DNA of 64,000 bases from Gordionus sp. m RMFG-2023 (taxonomy: Eukaryota > Nematomorpha > Gordioida > Chordodea > Parachordodidae): the NCBI RefSeq assembly GCF_954871325.1, contig NC_088775.1, forward strand, positions 39,595,561 through 39,659,560. The letters are read 5' to 3'. The translations under genes and the position numbers were made by a program. The notes beneath the pieces were generated by a model. That model saw only the letters and a list, made by a program, of their open reading frames with translations. It was not told the DNA's origin and did no database searches. Positions 1 to 11,759 of this stretch are shown here, piece after piece. Every line of letters starts with the position of its first letter. Position 1 is the first letter of the stretch.

Positions 1-1172
1 GAGGATTGGAAATAATTAATTCGGACTTTATCCTGACCAATTCTGGATTCAATATTTAGCGTAATTTTTCTATGTATAGGGCATTTACATATAGAAATTC
101 ATATTCAAAAAGAAAACATCAAAACAAAGTGTCCTTGGGTTCAATTCCTATAATTTAAAAACTTTTATTCTATCAGAATATTCTAATTCTAAAGAGAGCC
201 AGTTAGTGGCATGGATCCTGATAACACTTTATGGGTAAGCTAACGAAGCAGGAATTTAATATGAAGTTTAATAAAAAATATCATAATAACTCAATTATAG
301 TTCGTAAAGTTCGTTTAAAATACGCTCTAAAATAAAAACAAAAAGAAGAAGAATATCCGTTTATATATTGGCTAGCAAAAATAAATTAAAACATTGAAAA
401 ATTACTTTCCATTGATATCCTATGTTCAGTCTGGAATCTCAATCTGACTTACGAATTGATTAAATGTTTATATTAAAAAAAATTAAAATTTAACTCCAAA
501 ATTTGGAAATTTTTTTTTCTTATTTTTTTTAGGTAGAAAAATTTATTTTTTTAAACACCTCATTAAAATTTAAAACGGTAAATTGAAAATTTTAAACATT
601 TCGTTTACGTTTTTATTACATATCTTCCGTCTCATCTATTCATCCATTCCTTCATGTTTTAATTGGGATATTACTTTAAAAAATTAATATTCAAGTTGTT
701 TTTTCATCAAATTTTTGAAACCACTTCATTTTTTCATATTATAATCGAATCGATTTTATAAAAAATATTAAAAAAATCTGCTGTCAAAAACAGAGATAAA
801 AATCGATAAAAAATAAAAAGCCATTTTAAGGAAAAATAAAATACTCCATTATAATTTCTGGACCCCCCCCCCCCCCCCCATCTCCCCAATTATTATCTAT
901 AATTAGTATCAGGAGGAAAGAAGAGAGCAATATATTATTAAATATCATTTCTCACTAAAAATATAATTTCCTGTCAAAATAATGTAATTTAAAAAAATAT
1001 CTTATCCAGTAAAAATAAAATTTGACAGAACAAAATATGTTGTGACATCATTTATATGGTATATTTATTATATTTTATTTTTAAATTCAAATATTTGCAC
1101 AATTCAATAAGAAATGTAAAAAAAATATTAAAACTTATATAATAAAAGAAGAAATTTAAAAATAAATATCAG
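1..1172. other. AT-rich DNA, no gene seen
   Basis: No convincing coding sequence on either strand. The stretch is dominated by A/T runs. It holds one long C tract near 865-881 followed by CATCTCCCC. Similar C or G tracts recur through the window, often inside transposon ends, so this one may mark an old element edge, but no partner terminus was recognised. Confidence 0.6.
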
Positions 1173-2030
1173 AGACCTGCAGGGGTACCATTTGCAGGAT
1201 TTTTTTTCGAAAATTTTTTACAGCCCAGCCCGGGTATAAAAATTTTAGGCCCGGCCCGAATATTTAAAAAAAAAATTTTGGAGCCAGGCCCGGCCTGGAT
1301 TTAAAAAAAAATTTTTTTTAGGCCCGGCTCGGAATTTTTTAAAATTATATTCGACCTGGTAAATACAAAAAATTCATTATTTCGTATTTTATCATATTTT
1401 TCGGCGAGTATTATTATTTAATAAGCAAGTATATTAGCTAATGTTGTTAAACAGCTCGTTTTGAGCCGATTTTTAAAAACGGCTAACTCAATATTTTCGC
1501 CAGAAAAATATTGACCAAACCTAAAAATTTCGATACTATATGTCTAGACCTTTGCTCCTTCTATGAGCAAAATTTTCAGGCTTGCAAATATTTTTCTGGA
1601 TAAAACACTGAGTTAGACGTTTTTAAAAATCGGCTCAAAACGAGCCGTTTAACAACACTAACATATTTTTTTTTAAACAGATATTTAGTATATTACAAAT
1701 TGATACTATAAAAAATTTGTGTAAATAATATTTTGAGAATATACTATGTATTTATAAAAAAATAAAAATGATATTTTAATTAATAAAAAATAAAACATAT
1801 ATTATATAAAAACTATAATTTTATTATGTAATAGATACTATGAGTGTTAGCTAGTGTTAACTTTCACCAAACATTATATTAATCATAACTATATAATCAT
1901 TATAACCATATCTAATTGACGAATATAATAATTCATGTGTATAAATTTTTAAAAAAAATACGGCCCGGGCCCGGGTTTTTTTAAAAAAAATTTCCAGGCC
2001 CGGCCCGGGTATATTTTAAAAATTTAAATG
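1173..2030. mobile_element. GC-motif MITE (hAT-like), split by another MITE
   Basis: Starts with CAGAGACCTGCAGG and carries GGCCCGGCCCG-type words separated by A/T runs at 1225-1335; the same words return at 1960-2010 in similar style. The start resembles that of the MITE at 25967-26331 (TAGAGATCTCGGG), which has an 8-bp hAT duplication. No transposase is present. The centre is interrupted by a separate small element at 1439-1660. The right boundary is approximate and no target duplication was found. Confidence 0.45.
1439..1660. mobile_element. Small hAT MITE, relative of the 6.8 kb fold-back element
   Basis: Termini are inverted: TAATGTTGTTAAACAGCTCG at the left, and the right end read inverted begins TAGTGTTGTTAAACGGCTCG. 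The inverted match continues through TTTTGAGCCGATTTTTAAAA. The TAGTGTTGTTAA end and the GAGCCGA words match the ends of the element at 9113-15936, so this is probably a non-autonomous member of that family. It is 222 bp with no coding capacity. No intact 8-bp flanking duplication could be seen. Confidence 0.65.
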
Positions 2031-2099
2031 ATAAATATATTTAGTAAATATATTTAAAATATATATATTAAATTTTATATAAAAAACATTATTAAAAAA

Positions 2100-2710
2100 G
2101 ATGTAAAAAAGGGAACATGTTACCCTAGAGAGGAGTAAATGCTTAAGAAATTGGATCGACAGATTTCGAGAGAACTCTGCTGACGAAGGTAGAATTTTTT
2201 GTTGGGGTCGCCTGTAATGAGTCTTCTTTTTGACCGAGACTTTGATAAAATTGAAAGCCTTTCCGAAAATCCTCTAGTGTGGTAGTGACTACTGTATTAA
2301 CGATGCCAGCGTATCTTTTTTAACGATTTCCGCTATCGATGCAGAAAATGAGAGGTTAGACATCTCTGTAAAATCAATGCATGTATAGTCCTAGGTCAAT
2401 GGGAGATCGTTCGCCTATGGGATAAGGGATATTCCATCCGGGGGGTAGGGTGTTATCATAAGAAAAAAAAGGCCTACTCAAGAGTGATAGGGATATTAAC
2501 ATTTTTGAGGACAGAATGTTGTTAATGAATTTATGGTTGGTTGACATCCGCGGAAGAACTTCAAGAGATGGTAGGTATTCGATTCGATTACAATCGACGC
2601 AAATAGAGGGTACACCTGCATTGAAACTAAGACGAAGAGCCAAATGGAAAGTAGGCCCAAATTCATTTATTTATAATATTTTTGTTTTTCTATTTATTGC
2701 TCAAAAATAA
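2100..2710. other. Unidentified higher-complexity stretch with an 89-codon ORF
   Basis: This stretch is less AT-biased than its surroundings and looks like decayed coding or transcribed DNA. The longest frame is on the minus strand (2643 to 2374, 89 codons); an overlapping plus-strand frame runs 2516-2710. Neither translation matches a family I recognise. A short LPPGW string in the minus frame recalls a WW domain, but the rest of that fold is absent. It could be a fragment of an unrecognised element or of a host gene. Confidence 0.3.
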
Positions 2711-2984
2711 ATCGCATTTTGAATTCTTTATAATTCTAAAAAGCGTCATTTGTTTTTTTAAATAAAATAAAAAAAATTTTTAAAGAATATATGGAACTTA
2801 ATATCGCAAAAATTAGAATTTGATTGAGTCATTTCTTAGAAAATTGAGATTAAAAAAATTAAATTTGAAATAAATCACAATTCACTCTTTTTTCCAAAAA
2901 CGGGCTATGTGGATTCCTTTTATGTAAGATTATGGCACACTCACTTTTTTAAAAATTATTTCCTAAACTTACAGGGTTTCCCAT

Positions 2985-3345
2985 CCAAAAAAGGACCCAA
3001 TCAAAAAAGGAAAAGCACCAATCAAAAAAGAAAAAGGTTCAATCAAAAAAGGAAAAGTGTCAAACAAAAAAGGAAAAAGTTCAATCAAAAAAGGAATAGG
3101 TCCGATCAAAAAAGGAAAATTGTCAATCAAAAAAGGAAAAGTCCCAAAGGTTAAGGAAAAAGTCCAATAAAGGAAAAGTGTCAAACAAAAAAGGAAAAGG
3201 TTCAATCAAAAAAGGAAAAGTGTCAAACAAAAAAGGAAAAGGTCCAATCAAAAAAGGAAAAGTGTCAATCGAAAAAGGAAAATTCCCAAAAGAAAAGGAA
3301 AAGGGTCAATCAAAAAAGGAAAATTCTAATTCAAAAAAGGAAAAT
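2985..3345 (+). repeat. 21-bp tandem array, left arm
   Basis: Roughly 17 units of the type CAATCAAAAAAGGAAAAG plus three variable bases (GTT, TGT, GTC). Because 21 is a multiple of 3, frames without stops translate into heptapeptide repeats (for example KKGKVSN). These should not be annotated as proteins. Confidence 0.85.
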
Positions 3346-3969
3346 CGTAATTTTTTAAAAAAATATATAAACTTTTCAATTTTTCTTAAATTTATTTAAT
3401 TTTGTCATTCCTTCTTATTTTATATCTAACTTTTTGCGATTTCTTTATTTTATTCAATTTTTTCTTCTCATTTTTGATAATTCTTTTAAGTATATTTAAT
3501 TTTCACTAAATTTTTGGCAGACAACTTCTTTATTATAATTTTTTACATATGAAATTATTTAATTACAATTACGATATATATTTAATACAATTACGATATA
3601 TATTTAATATAGTACGAAACAAAAATTTATATTAATCATTAATAATTTCTCCCCTTCTACATTTTGGGATATAGTATTAATGATTAATATAAATTTTTTT
3701 CGTACTATATTAAATATATATCGTAATTGTAATTAAATAATTTCATATGTAAAATATTATAATAAAGAAGTTGTCTGCCAAAAATTTAGTGAAAATTAAA
3801 TATACTTAAAAGAATTATCAAAAATTAGAAGAAAAAAAATTGAGAAAAGATATAGTGAGAAAAGATACAAATAAAATAAAGAAATCGCAAAAAGTTAGAA
3901 ATAAAATAAGAAGGAATGACAAAAATAAATAAATTTAAGAAAAATTGAAAAGTTTATATATTTTTTTTA

Positions 3970-4330
3970 AAAAATTACGATTTTCCTTTTTTGAATGGGA
4001 ATTTTCCTTTTTTGATTGACCCTTTTCCTTTTCTTTTGGGAATTTTCCTTTTTCGATTGACACTTTTCCTTTTTTGATTGGACCTTTTCCTTTTTTGTTT
4101 GACACTTTTCCTTTTTTGATTGAACCTTTTCCTTTTTTGTTTGACACTTTTCCTTTTTTGATTGGACTATTTCCTTAACCTTTGGGACTTTTCCTTTTTG
4201 ATTGACAATTTTCCTTTTTTGATCGGACCTTTTCCTTTTTTGATTGAACTTTTTCCTTTTTTGTTTGACACTTTTCCTTTTTTGATTGAACCTTTTCCTT
4301 TTTTGATTGGGACTTTTCCTTTTTTGGATG
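3970..4330 (-). repeat. 21-bp tandem array, right arm (inverted copy)
   Basis: Inverted counterpart of the array at 2985-3345, read on the plus strand as CTTTTCCTTTTTTGATTG-type units. Unit order and variant bases largely mirror the left array, so the arms were probably made by one inverted duplication and not by independent expansion. Confidence 0.85.
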
Positions 4331-4344
4331 GAAAACCCTGTATA

Positions 4345-5210
4345 TGATGCAAAACACATGTAATATTGAGATCTTTTATTCGTTCCACATTTGATCATAG
4401 GTAGATTTAGATCAGGGATCTTGTTTTAGGAACTTGAAATCAGTATTTCGATATCGCTTTAAAGTTCATTGAACTGCACAAATATTCCACATTTTCCTAG
4501 GGAATTCAGGAATCAAACTTAGTGAATTACAAATTTTCTTGCTCAGAGCATAGATTTATCAGAAATATTACTTTATTTTGATAATATTTTTAATTTACCA
4601 AATTATCGTTTGATTTTTTGGGGTGTTAAAAAAAAACGTTTGATAAACAAATATGTTTGACAATCTAAATATTTTGTGTACTTTCAGGTGGGTAAAAAAC
4701 TGCCGAACATTCAACCACTCCCACTTACAATGAAATGATCTTAAAAATATTATCTTTAATTCTTAAGTCTGGTATACAGACGATAACTCAATATAAAGGA
4801 CATAAGTTTTATTTTCGGTTTTATGGCTTCCTATAATTCTTTTATTATTTTAAGCGTAATAAATGATAAAATTTTTAGAGGCCCCACGAGATAATAATTA
4901 TATAATTTAAATTTTTTTTAAAATATATTTTAACACATTCATTATTATAATAGATAAAAATATTTTCTTGTTTGTTTTTTTAAATTTATCAGTGGATTTT
5001 GTTCTTAATTATTATAATATTTCCTCCAATTAAAATTTAACTAAATTTCAGTGAATTTTGATAGAAAAAAAATATTGAATTGAATATATTGTAATGATAT
5101 AATCTGATAAATAATAATTTAAAAAAGTAACGATTAAAGCTACAAAAAGACAAATCGAATAGTTGCATTATTTGTATTCGAATCAAATTTTCATGGAGTG
5201 TGTATTAGTA
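4345..5210. other. AT-rich DNA, no gene seen
   Basis: No coding frame, RNA gene or repeat recognised on either strand. Confidence 0.6.
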
Positions 5211-5212
5211 CC

Positions 5213-6320
5213 AGAGACCTTCAGGCAGGGCCGGTGTAGGATTGTGAAATCAATACCCATTGTAGCTTCAATGTATTGATATTATCACTGTAGATTCAAT
5301 ACCGTAGTGATATTTTGGTATTGTAGAATCAATACCGTATTGATTTTTAATCGCTTCAAATATATTGGCGGCCATTAAAAGTTTAAAATATATGTATCCA
5401 ATATATATTTTTCCATCGTTTTAAATATATATTAGCGGCCATTATTATTGTAAAATATTTATTCATTATAAATTTTTTCATCGTTTCAAATACATTGGCG
5501 GCCATTAGAATTGTAAAATATTTATTATATTTTGTCATCGCTTCAAAAATATTGGCGGCCATTTTCAACTTGTAAAAAATTTGTTTAATCGATTTAATAG
5601 TTTTAAAATGATTATGAAAATGATTTTCTTTTCTTTTATATAATTTTTTTCAGGGAATTTATTTTACAATGATATTCTATATAATTTTTATTTGTTTACT
5701 CATTATTTGTAATAATTCTCTTCTTATGGTTAAAATTATGTTTATTCAATTCCATCCTGCAGAAAATTTTAAATAAATACAATGTATACAAGTTTGCTTC
5801 ATTTACACTATAAAGTATATCTTCTTTAACCATAAAATTGTTTGCCATACATCTGAAATTACTTTTTTTTACTTTTTTTACCTTATTTTCCTGTTGTTAC
5901 TAAATATTCTTTTATTTTGGTAGTCTGTTATTGTTTGATATAAATTTATAATTATAAATTTAAATGTACCAATTTGATTTATTAAAAAATTTGTGATATT
6001 TTTAAGCAGTAAAGGAAGGATATTTTCCTATTACTAAGTATTAGCAGTAAAGGATATTTTTCTGTTACTAAGTGTTAGCAGTAAAGGATATTTTTCTGTT
6101 ACTAAGTATTCTTTTTGTTTGATATTTATCTGTTATTACTTGATATAAATTTATAATTATAAATTTAGATGTACCAATTTGATTCATTAATTTTAAATTT
6201 TATTCGTAAAAGTTGAGGTTCGGTCATAAATTATCAAACGGTATTGATTTTACAATATTGTAGAATCAATATCTTATTGATTTTAGATGGTATTGATTTC
6301 ACAATACTACCCCGCGGCCC
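5213..6320. mobile_element. Composite MITE with inverted ends
   Basis: Inverted ends share GGGCCG and then ATTGTGAAATCAATACC (left about 5224-5260; right about 6280-6315 inverted). Words based on GTATTGATT and its complement repeat near both ends. The middle holds two tandem arrays: a four-copy repeat ending in GGCGGCCATT (5345-5570) and a three-copy repeat of about 33 bp containing GCAGTAAAGGATATTTT (6005-6115). No coding sequence. A partial relative with GGCCGCCAATATTTTTGAAG is at about 41.52-42.26 kb. Confidence 0.55.
5345..5570 (+). repeat. Four-copy tandem repeat containing GGCGGCCATT
   Basis: Each unit is about 65 bp: a CATCG(T/C)TT(T/C)AAATATATTGGCGGCC block followed by an AT-rich spacer with GTAAAATATTTATT. 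Units are diverged. The short minus-strand open frame here is a by-product of the repeat. Confidence 0.65.
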
Positions 6321-6739
6321 ATAGGCTGGATATGGGCCTAATATTATATTTACTAGCTGGCTTTGTTTAAAATATTAAAAAGTAAAACTTTTCATTCTAT
6401 GAATTTCCCAATTCTTAACTTTTTCTATAAATTATATTATACCATGAAATATGAGTGTTTTTTTTGTAATCCACAGATTATATTATATTCCTTCTATTCA
6501 TTATTTCTTATTAATGGATTTTCTAATAATATAATTTATTATTGGATTTTGGTTTCGATCTTTCATTTTCATGCAATTTGTTTATAATGGCCCATTTCTA
6601 ATTCTTAAGGCATATCTTCAACCACTAGAAGAAAGGTTACTATCAATCACTTATTCTAGCATTTTTAACGGTGAAAATTTTATTTCCCATAACTTTCATG
6701 ATTTAATAAAGGCATAAAGAATGGAAAGGATTAGTTATA

Positions 6740-6980
6740 AACTTGAAAATAAAGAAATATAAAGCCTCACATACAAAAATCATGATGACAGAAATGTTTG
6801 AGGCTTTGAAAAACGTAGAAGTAGAAAAGATGAATAATCTATGGAATTTGATTGTTAATAAAGGTAGCAAAAGATTGACAAGAAAGAATTATTCCATTAT
6901 AAGAAATTTTTTAACATTCAATGAAGATATTAGAAATAGTTTTAGAGAAGCGGATAAGAAACAAAATGAAAATTGATGAA
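6740..6980 (+). CDS. Unidentified 77-codon ORF
   Basis: ATG at 6743 opens a lysine- and asparagine-rich frame of 77 codons with a fairly normal amino-acid mix (segments such as EMFEALKNVEVEKMNNLW). I recognise no domain. It may be an exon or a decayed transposon frame; the LINE scraps that start near 7000 lie just downstream. It could also be chance in AT-rich DNA. Confidence 0.25.
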
Positions 6981-6999
6981 ATGTAGTTTGATTTACACA

Positions 7000-7850
7000 T
7001 GGAAAAGATCGACAGATGAAATTTTCATTGGGAGCATATACAGAAATAAACGAAGGGAAAAATATGGTTGTTGCGAAGGTAAGGTGGCATATATGAATGG
7101 TTGGTATCTGTATGATAATGTATGAGAGGGCACGAACCGCGGAGAAGCTGATGGAGATATTAAATATTTCGAAGTATAGTAGGGTTAGCTGAAGAATCCA
7201 TCCTGAGTTGAAACTTTTATCATAGTAATGAAGGTGGTGACTAGAGGGATTCGCCCCTTTTCCTGAGATATCTAAACTTTGCCATAATGCCGAGTCCGTA
7301 TTCCCATCTACTCTTAGTCCATCATCTAAGCAACTAAACTACTTCACTTTCTCCAAAGTATCTCCATTAACGATATCTAATCCTTTCTAAGTCATTAATC
7401 TGCACGCCTTTTACAGCATACACTTTCTACAAACAAATATCATTTTTACTTATTCCAGACTTCCCTTTTTCCCACTGCTTTTTTTTGTGAGCTCATTTCC
7501 TAATCGTCGTCCAACTAAAATCCTTCAATTCCGTTTATTTTTTCGCCACCCACACAAGATCATCTGCATATGAGAGCTCCCAAAAAAGTAGAGAAATGTC
7601 ATCTCTTCTAATGGATAATTTATGTATGCTATGTGATAAGTTGTATGAAGTATACCATAGTGAAAACAGATCAAAGTAGAAAGAACGGAGGTGAGAATAG
7701 TTGGATGGATGTGTAGGGATATCGTGAGGAAAAGAACACTCAAAAAAATTGAGTGAAGAACTTTAGAGCCTTAAGTAATGTCATGAGAATGAGAAAAAAT
7801 AGGCTGGCGCAAGATTCTAAGGGAAGCTAAGAACCAAATTTATATATTTT
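7000..7850. mobile_element. LINE reverse-transcriptase scraps, two orientations
   Basis: On the minus strand near 7580-7540 the translation reads ELSYADDLVWVAKK, matching the YADD catalytic motif and following residues of non-LTR reverse transcriptases; stops follow soon after. On the plus strand near 7684-7750 the translation TEVRIVGWMCRDIVRKRT resembles the conserved block TEMRMLRWM...R found near the C terminus of some LINE polyproteins. The two pieces point in opposite directions, so they are rearranged fragments. Frames are interrupted throughout. Confidence 0.5.
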
Positions 7851-7854
7851 TTTA

Positions 7855-9104
7855 AAAATATTAATAAGAAAAAATATAAGATATCTTTCTTAAATTTCAT
7901 TTCTACCTAAGAGATATAAGTAATTAAAACTACGTTTAAAATATTTAAAAAATTTGCTTCGTCTATTATTTATAGTACATCACTTCAATCTCCTATGGAA
8001 TATAACCCCGGCCTCCCATAATTTATAGAAATTGCAGGTAAGTAGGGGGTAACATTTCTGGAGGAAGGGGGGTGGGTGGAAGGGTGTTATTGGCTTAGGA
8101 AATATAGAAGTCAAAGAATGACCTCTTTGTAAAAAAAATTGTATCCACTCCTCAAAAATTATGTTAATTTATTTATTAAAAGTGCCTTCCTTTTTTATGT
8201 AAGTTATAAATAAATTTGATACATGTATATCTGTTAATTATGGATAAGATAAAAGAAATAAAAAATTATAGTAGGCTTTTAATTTAATTCTAAGTATTTA
8301 ACATACCACAAACGAATCTAAATGGTTTAATCGATAAATTTTATCCTCTTATTCCTTAAATTGAGGCAAAGTGACCTTGATTCAGATTTATTATTAAATA
8401 ATAAGTGGTCCTTAATTAAAAAAAATATACTGTACATCAGTTTAAATTTTAATATGCATATGAAAGTAAATTGATAATATACTATATATTTAGTAAAAAT
8501 TTAATTTGAAAAAAACTTTCAAAACTTCGAAAAACATAAAAATACACCATTTTCAATAAAAAAATAAAAATGCGGTCAAAACATATTTGTCAAATTTTCA
8601 AAAACTTTATCATTTAATTTCATTTGAAACAAGTTTTGGGAGCAACCTTAATGACGTTTACAAATTTATGCACGTTTTAAAATTTTATTTTTGAAAACTA
8701 GCCTTATAGGGTTAGGTATAATATCCATTTTTGAAAGTTTTGTTTGCCATAGATACTATTCTTTTCAAGAAATAAACAATTTTTATTGGGTAATAAAAGA
8801 AGGTAAATTATTATTTTGTAAAAATAATATTTATTTATTTTAAAATAGTATAGTATATATTTATTTATTTTAAAATTGTATATTTATTTATTTATTCTAG
8901 AATAATATTTATTTTAAAATATGTTATGGACTTAGAATTCGCTAACCAAATAATATCTCATATGATGTTCGCTAGAATATAAAAAAATCACTGCTTTTAG
9001 ATAGGTAAAATGAGGGGGAAATATATTCCAAAAGGGGTCATAATATAATATTTCTGGATGTGGAATAAATGCTTAGTTTATTGCTGGAAAACACAATATG
9101 ACGT
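7855..9104. other. AT-rich DNA, no gene seen
   Basis: Apart from a G-rich patch at about 8044-8090 (GGGGGTAAC... and AAGGGGGGTGGGTGG), nothing recognisable on either strand. Confidence 0.55.
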
Positions 9105-9112
9105 GTTAATGG
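9105..9112. repeat. 8-bp target-site duplication (left)
   Basis: GTTAATGG, identical to 15937-15944. An exact 8-bp duplication supports hAT-type insertion of the whole 6.8 kb structure as one unit and suggests the insertion is not very old. Confidence 0.9.
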
Positions 9113-9124
9113 TAGTGTTGTTAA

Positions 9125-9660
9125 AACGCCGCGAGTCGCGACCCCGACCCAAAGCTCGGGTCGTTTTATTCGACTCCGACTCAATGTTTGGGTCGTTTTT
9201 TCGACTTCGACCCAAAATATGGGTCGTTTTTTTCGACTTCGACCCAAAATATGGGTCGTTTTTTTCGACTTCGACCCAAAATATGGGTCGTTTTTTACGA
9301 CTCCGACTAAAAAGTTGGGTCGTTTTTTTCGACATCGACCCAAAATATGGGTCGTTTTTTACGACTCCGACTAAAAATTTGGGTCGTTTTTTTCGACTTC
9401 GACCCAAAATATGGGTCGTTTTTTACGACTCAAACTTGAAGTTTGGGTCATATTTTTCGACTCAAACTTGAAGTTTGGGTCGTATTTTTCGACTCCAACT
9501 CAAAGTTTGGGTCGTTTTTCTGACTCAGACTCAAACATCGGGTCGTTTAATTCAATCCGACCCAAAATATGGATCTTTTTTTTTAAAGTCGACTTAAAGT
9601 TAGGGTTGCTTTTTTTCACCCTTAACCCAATATCTAGATCATTTTTTTTGACCAAAAGTC
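9125..9660 (+). repeat. 32-bp GGGTCG/CGACCC tandem array, left arm
   Basis: Unit about 32 bp: CGACTTCGACCCAAAATATG followed by GGTCG and a T run. The unit is itself quasi-palindromic (GGGTCG...CGACCC), so long frames are open on both strands. Units become more diverged toward the inner side. These frames are repeat artefacts and not genes. Confidence 0.85.
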
Positions 9661-9889
9661 AAATAACATTTAGTATATATTAATATTATAGGCGGGAAAG
9701 TTACTTAAAGCTTCTTTAAATTATAATACTCTGGATTAACTATTCATCATAGTTATTTTTTTAAATTTTTAAGTGAAAATGCACCATAGAAAAGAGCCAT
9801 TTGTTATGATGGTTATTTTTGAACTTTTTTAAATGAAATAGATAAAAATATATATTGTAGACATGTTAAATCAAAATTTCAGTGAAGAT

Positions 9890-11320
9890 GTACCATAAAT
9901 AAGTGACAATTGTCATAATCGCCAATTTTGAGCCTTTTTGAGTTTTTTTAAAGGAAATAGCTAAAAATATATATTCTAAACATGTTAAATTAAAAATTCA
10001 GTGAGGATGTATCATAGATAGGTGACAATTGTCATAATCGCTATTTTTGAACTTTTTCAAATTTTTTTAAAGGAAATAGCTAAAAATATATATTCTAAAC
10101 ATGTTAAATTAAAAATTCAGTGAGGATGTATCATAGGTAGGTGACAATTGTCATAATCGTTATTTTTGAACTTTTTTCAATTTTTTTAAAGGAAATAGCT
10201 AAAAATATATATTCTAAACATGTTAAATTAAAAATTCAGTGAGGATGTATCATAGATAGGTGACAATTGTCATAATCGCTATTTTTGAACTTTTTCAAAT
10301 TTTTTTAAAGGAAATAGCTAAAAATATATATTCTAAACATGTTAAATTAAAAATTCAGTGAGGATGTATCATAGGTAGGTGACAATTGTCATAATCGTTA
10401 TTTTTGAACTTTTTTCAATTTTTTTAAAGGAAATATCTAAAAATATATATTCTAAACATGTTAAATTAAAAATTCAGTGAGGAAGTATCATATATAGGTG
10501 ACAATTGTCATAATCGCTATTTTTGAACTTTTTCAAATTTTTTTAAAGGAAATATCTAAAAATATATATTCTAAACATGTTAAATTAAAAATTCAGTGAT
10601 GATGTATCATAGATAGGTGACAATTGTCATAATCGCTATTTTTGAACTTTTTCAAATTTTTTTAAAGGAAATAGCTAAAATTATATATTCTAAACATGTT
10701 ATTAAAAATTCAGTGAGGATGTATCATAGATAGGTGACAATTGTCATAATCGTTATTTATGAACTTTTTCAATTTTTTTAAAGGAAATAGCTAAAAATAT
10801 ATATTCTAAACATGTTAAATTAAAAATTCAGTGAGGATGTATCATAGATAGGTGACAATTGTCATAATCGCTATTTTTGAACTTTTTCAATTTTTTTAAA
10901 GGAAATAGCTAAAATTATATATTCAAAACATGTTAAATTAAAAATTCAGTGAGGATGTATCATATATAGGTGACAATTGTCATAATCGCTATTTTTGAAC
11001 TTTTTCAAATTTTTTTAAAGGAAATAGCTAAAAATATATATTCTAAACATGTTGAATTAAAAATTTAAGAGGATGTATCATAGATAGGTGACAATTTTCA
11101 TAATCGCTATTTTTATCATTTTTTAAAGAAAATAGCTAAAAATATATATTCTAAACATGTTAAATTAAAAATTCAGTGAGGATGTATCATAGATAGGTGA
11201 CAATTGTCATAATCGTTATTTTTAAACTTTTTCCAATTTTTTTAAAGCAAATAGCTAAAGATATATATCCTAAACATGTTAAATTAAAATATCAGTGAGG
11301 ATGTATCATAGATAATGGAC
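9890..11320 (+). repeat. 118-bp tandem array, left arm
   Basis: About twelve units, each containing GGTGACAATTGTCATAATCG, AAAGGAAATAGCTAAAAATA and TCTAAACATGTTAAATTAAA. The unit holds a short internal palindrome (GACAATTGTC). No ORF. The central units are nearly identical and the outer ones more diverged, as expected for unequal exchange. Confidence 0.9.
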
Positions 11321-11561
11321 AAAAAATGTTATTATATATACGAGTAGTAAGGTACATAATAATTTTTAAGTGATAAAATGAGATGCTAATATATTTCTTG
11401 TAATTTTAATTTATAAAAAAATTCTTAAATATGTTATTGTCATAGACTGGGTCAGAAAATCAACTATCACATAAACTCATCTATGTTTTATTCATATTAT
11501 ATTAAGTTTGAGGATATTAAAATATTTCCTCTTTGAAGTTTCTAGTTAGGATAAAATTTAC

Positions 11562-11759
11562 TTGGCACATCTTACAATGATATTTATACCTTGTTTTTTT
11601 TTCGAGAATAAATTTTATGCGATATTTCATGAAGGAAATTACATATCATTGTACAGAGAAATAACTTTGTATATATTATCTGCACCAATATCTTTTATAT
11701 CAATCTCTATCGATGACATTTTAAATTATATTGGAAAACTAGATTGTGTAGATTTATAA
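11562..11759 (+). CDS. Unidentified 65-codon ORF, left-arm copy
   Basis: A 65-codon frame starting MAHLTMIFIPCFFF in the inner part of the left arm. The predicted protein is identical to that of the right-arm copy at 13251-13448 (minus). I recognise no domain and the composition is AT-driven (rich in I, F, Y). Identity between arms reflects recent duplication or gene conversion and is not by itself evidence of selection. Confidence 0.25.
   Translation: MAHLTMIFIPCFFFENKFYAIFHEGNYISLYREITLYILSAPISFISISIDDILNYIGKLDCVDL

Larger units (their letters stand above)
2972..4340. mobile_element. Tc1/mariner-type fold-back element with 21-bp arrays
   Basis: A 1369-bp palindromic element. Both ends begin CAGGGTTT(C/T)CCATCC and both are flanked by TA, which fits the TA target duplication of the Tc1/mariner superfamily. 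Each arm has an outer tandem array of 21-bp units followed by a unique AT-rich inner arm; the arms meet near 3658. No transposase is present. A related element lies at 33589-36136 with the same inner-arm sequence and the same right terminus. The open frames across it (lysine-rich heptads) are products of the 21-bp repeat and not genes. Confidence 0.8.

Noticed and set aside
2374-2643. WW domain from the LPPGW string
   Set aside because: Only the first tryptophan motif is present; the aromatic centre and second W/P are missing.
2909-4398. Six or more ORFs encoding Lys-rich or Phe-rich heptapeptide repeats
   Set aside because: They follow directly from the 21-bp tandem unit, occur in several frames on both strands, and mirror each other across the palindrome. 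They are repeat artefacts.
9038-9683. ORFs of 90-137 codons across the GGGTCG array
   Set aside because: Open on both strands because the 32-bp unit is quasi-palindromic and stop-poor; the same holds for the mirrored array at 15326-15850.
9890-11320. CRISPR-like array
   Set aside because: Units of about 118 bp are continuous tandem repeats without unique spacers, lie in transposon arms and have a mirrored copy; the genome is animal.
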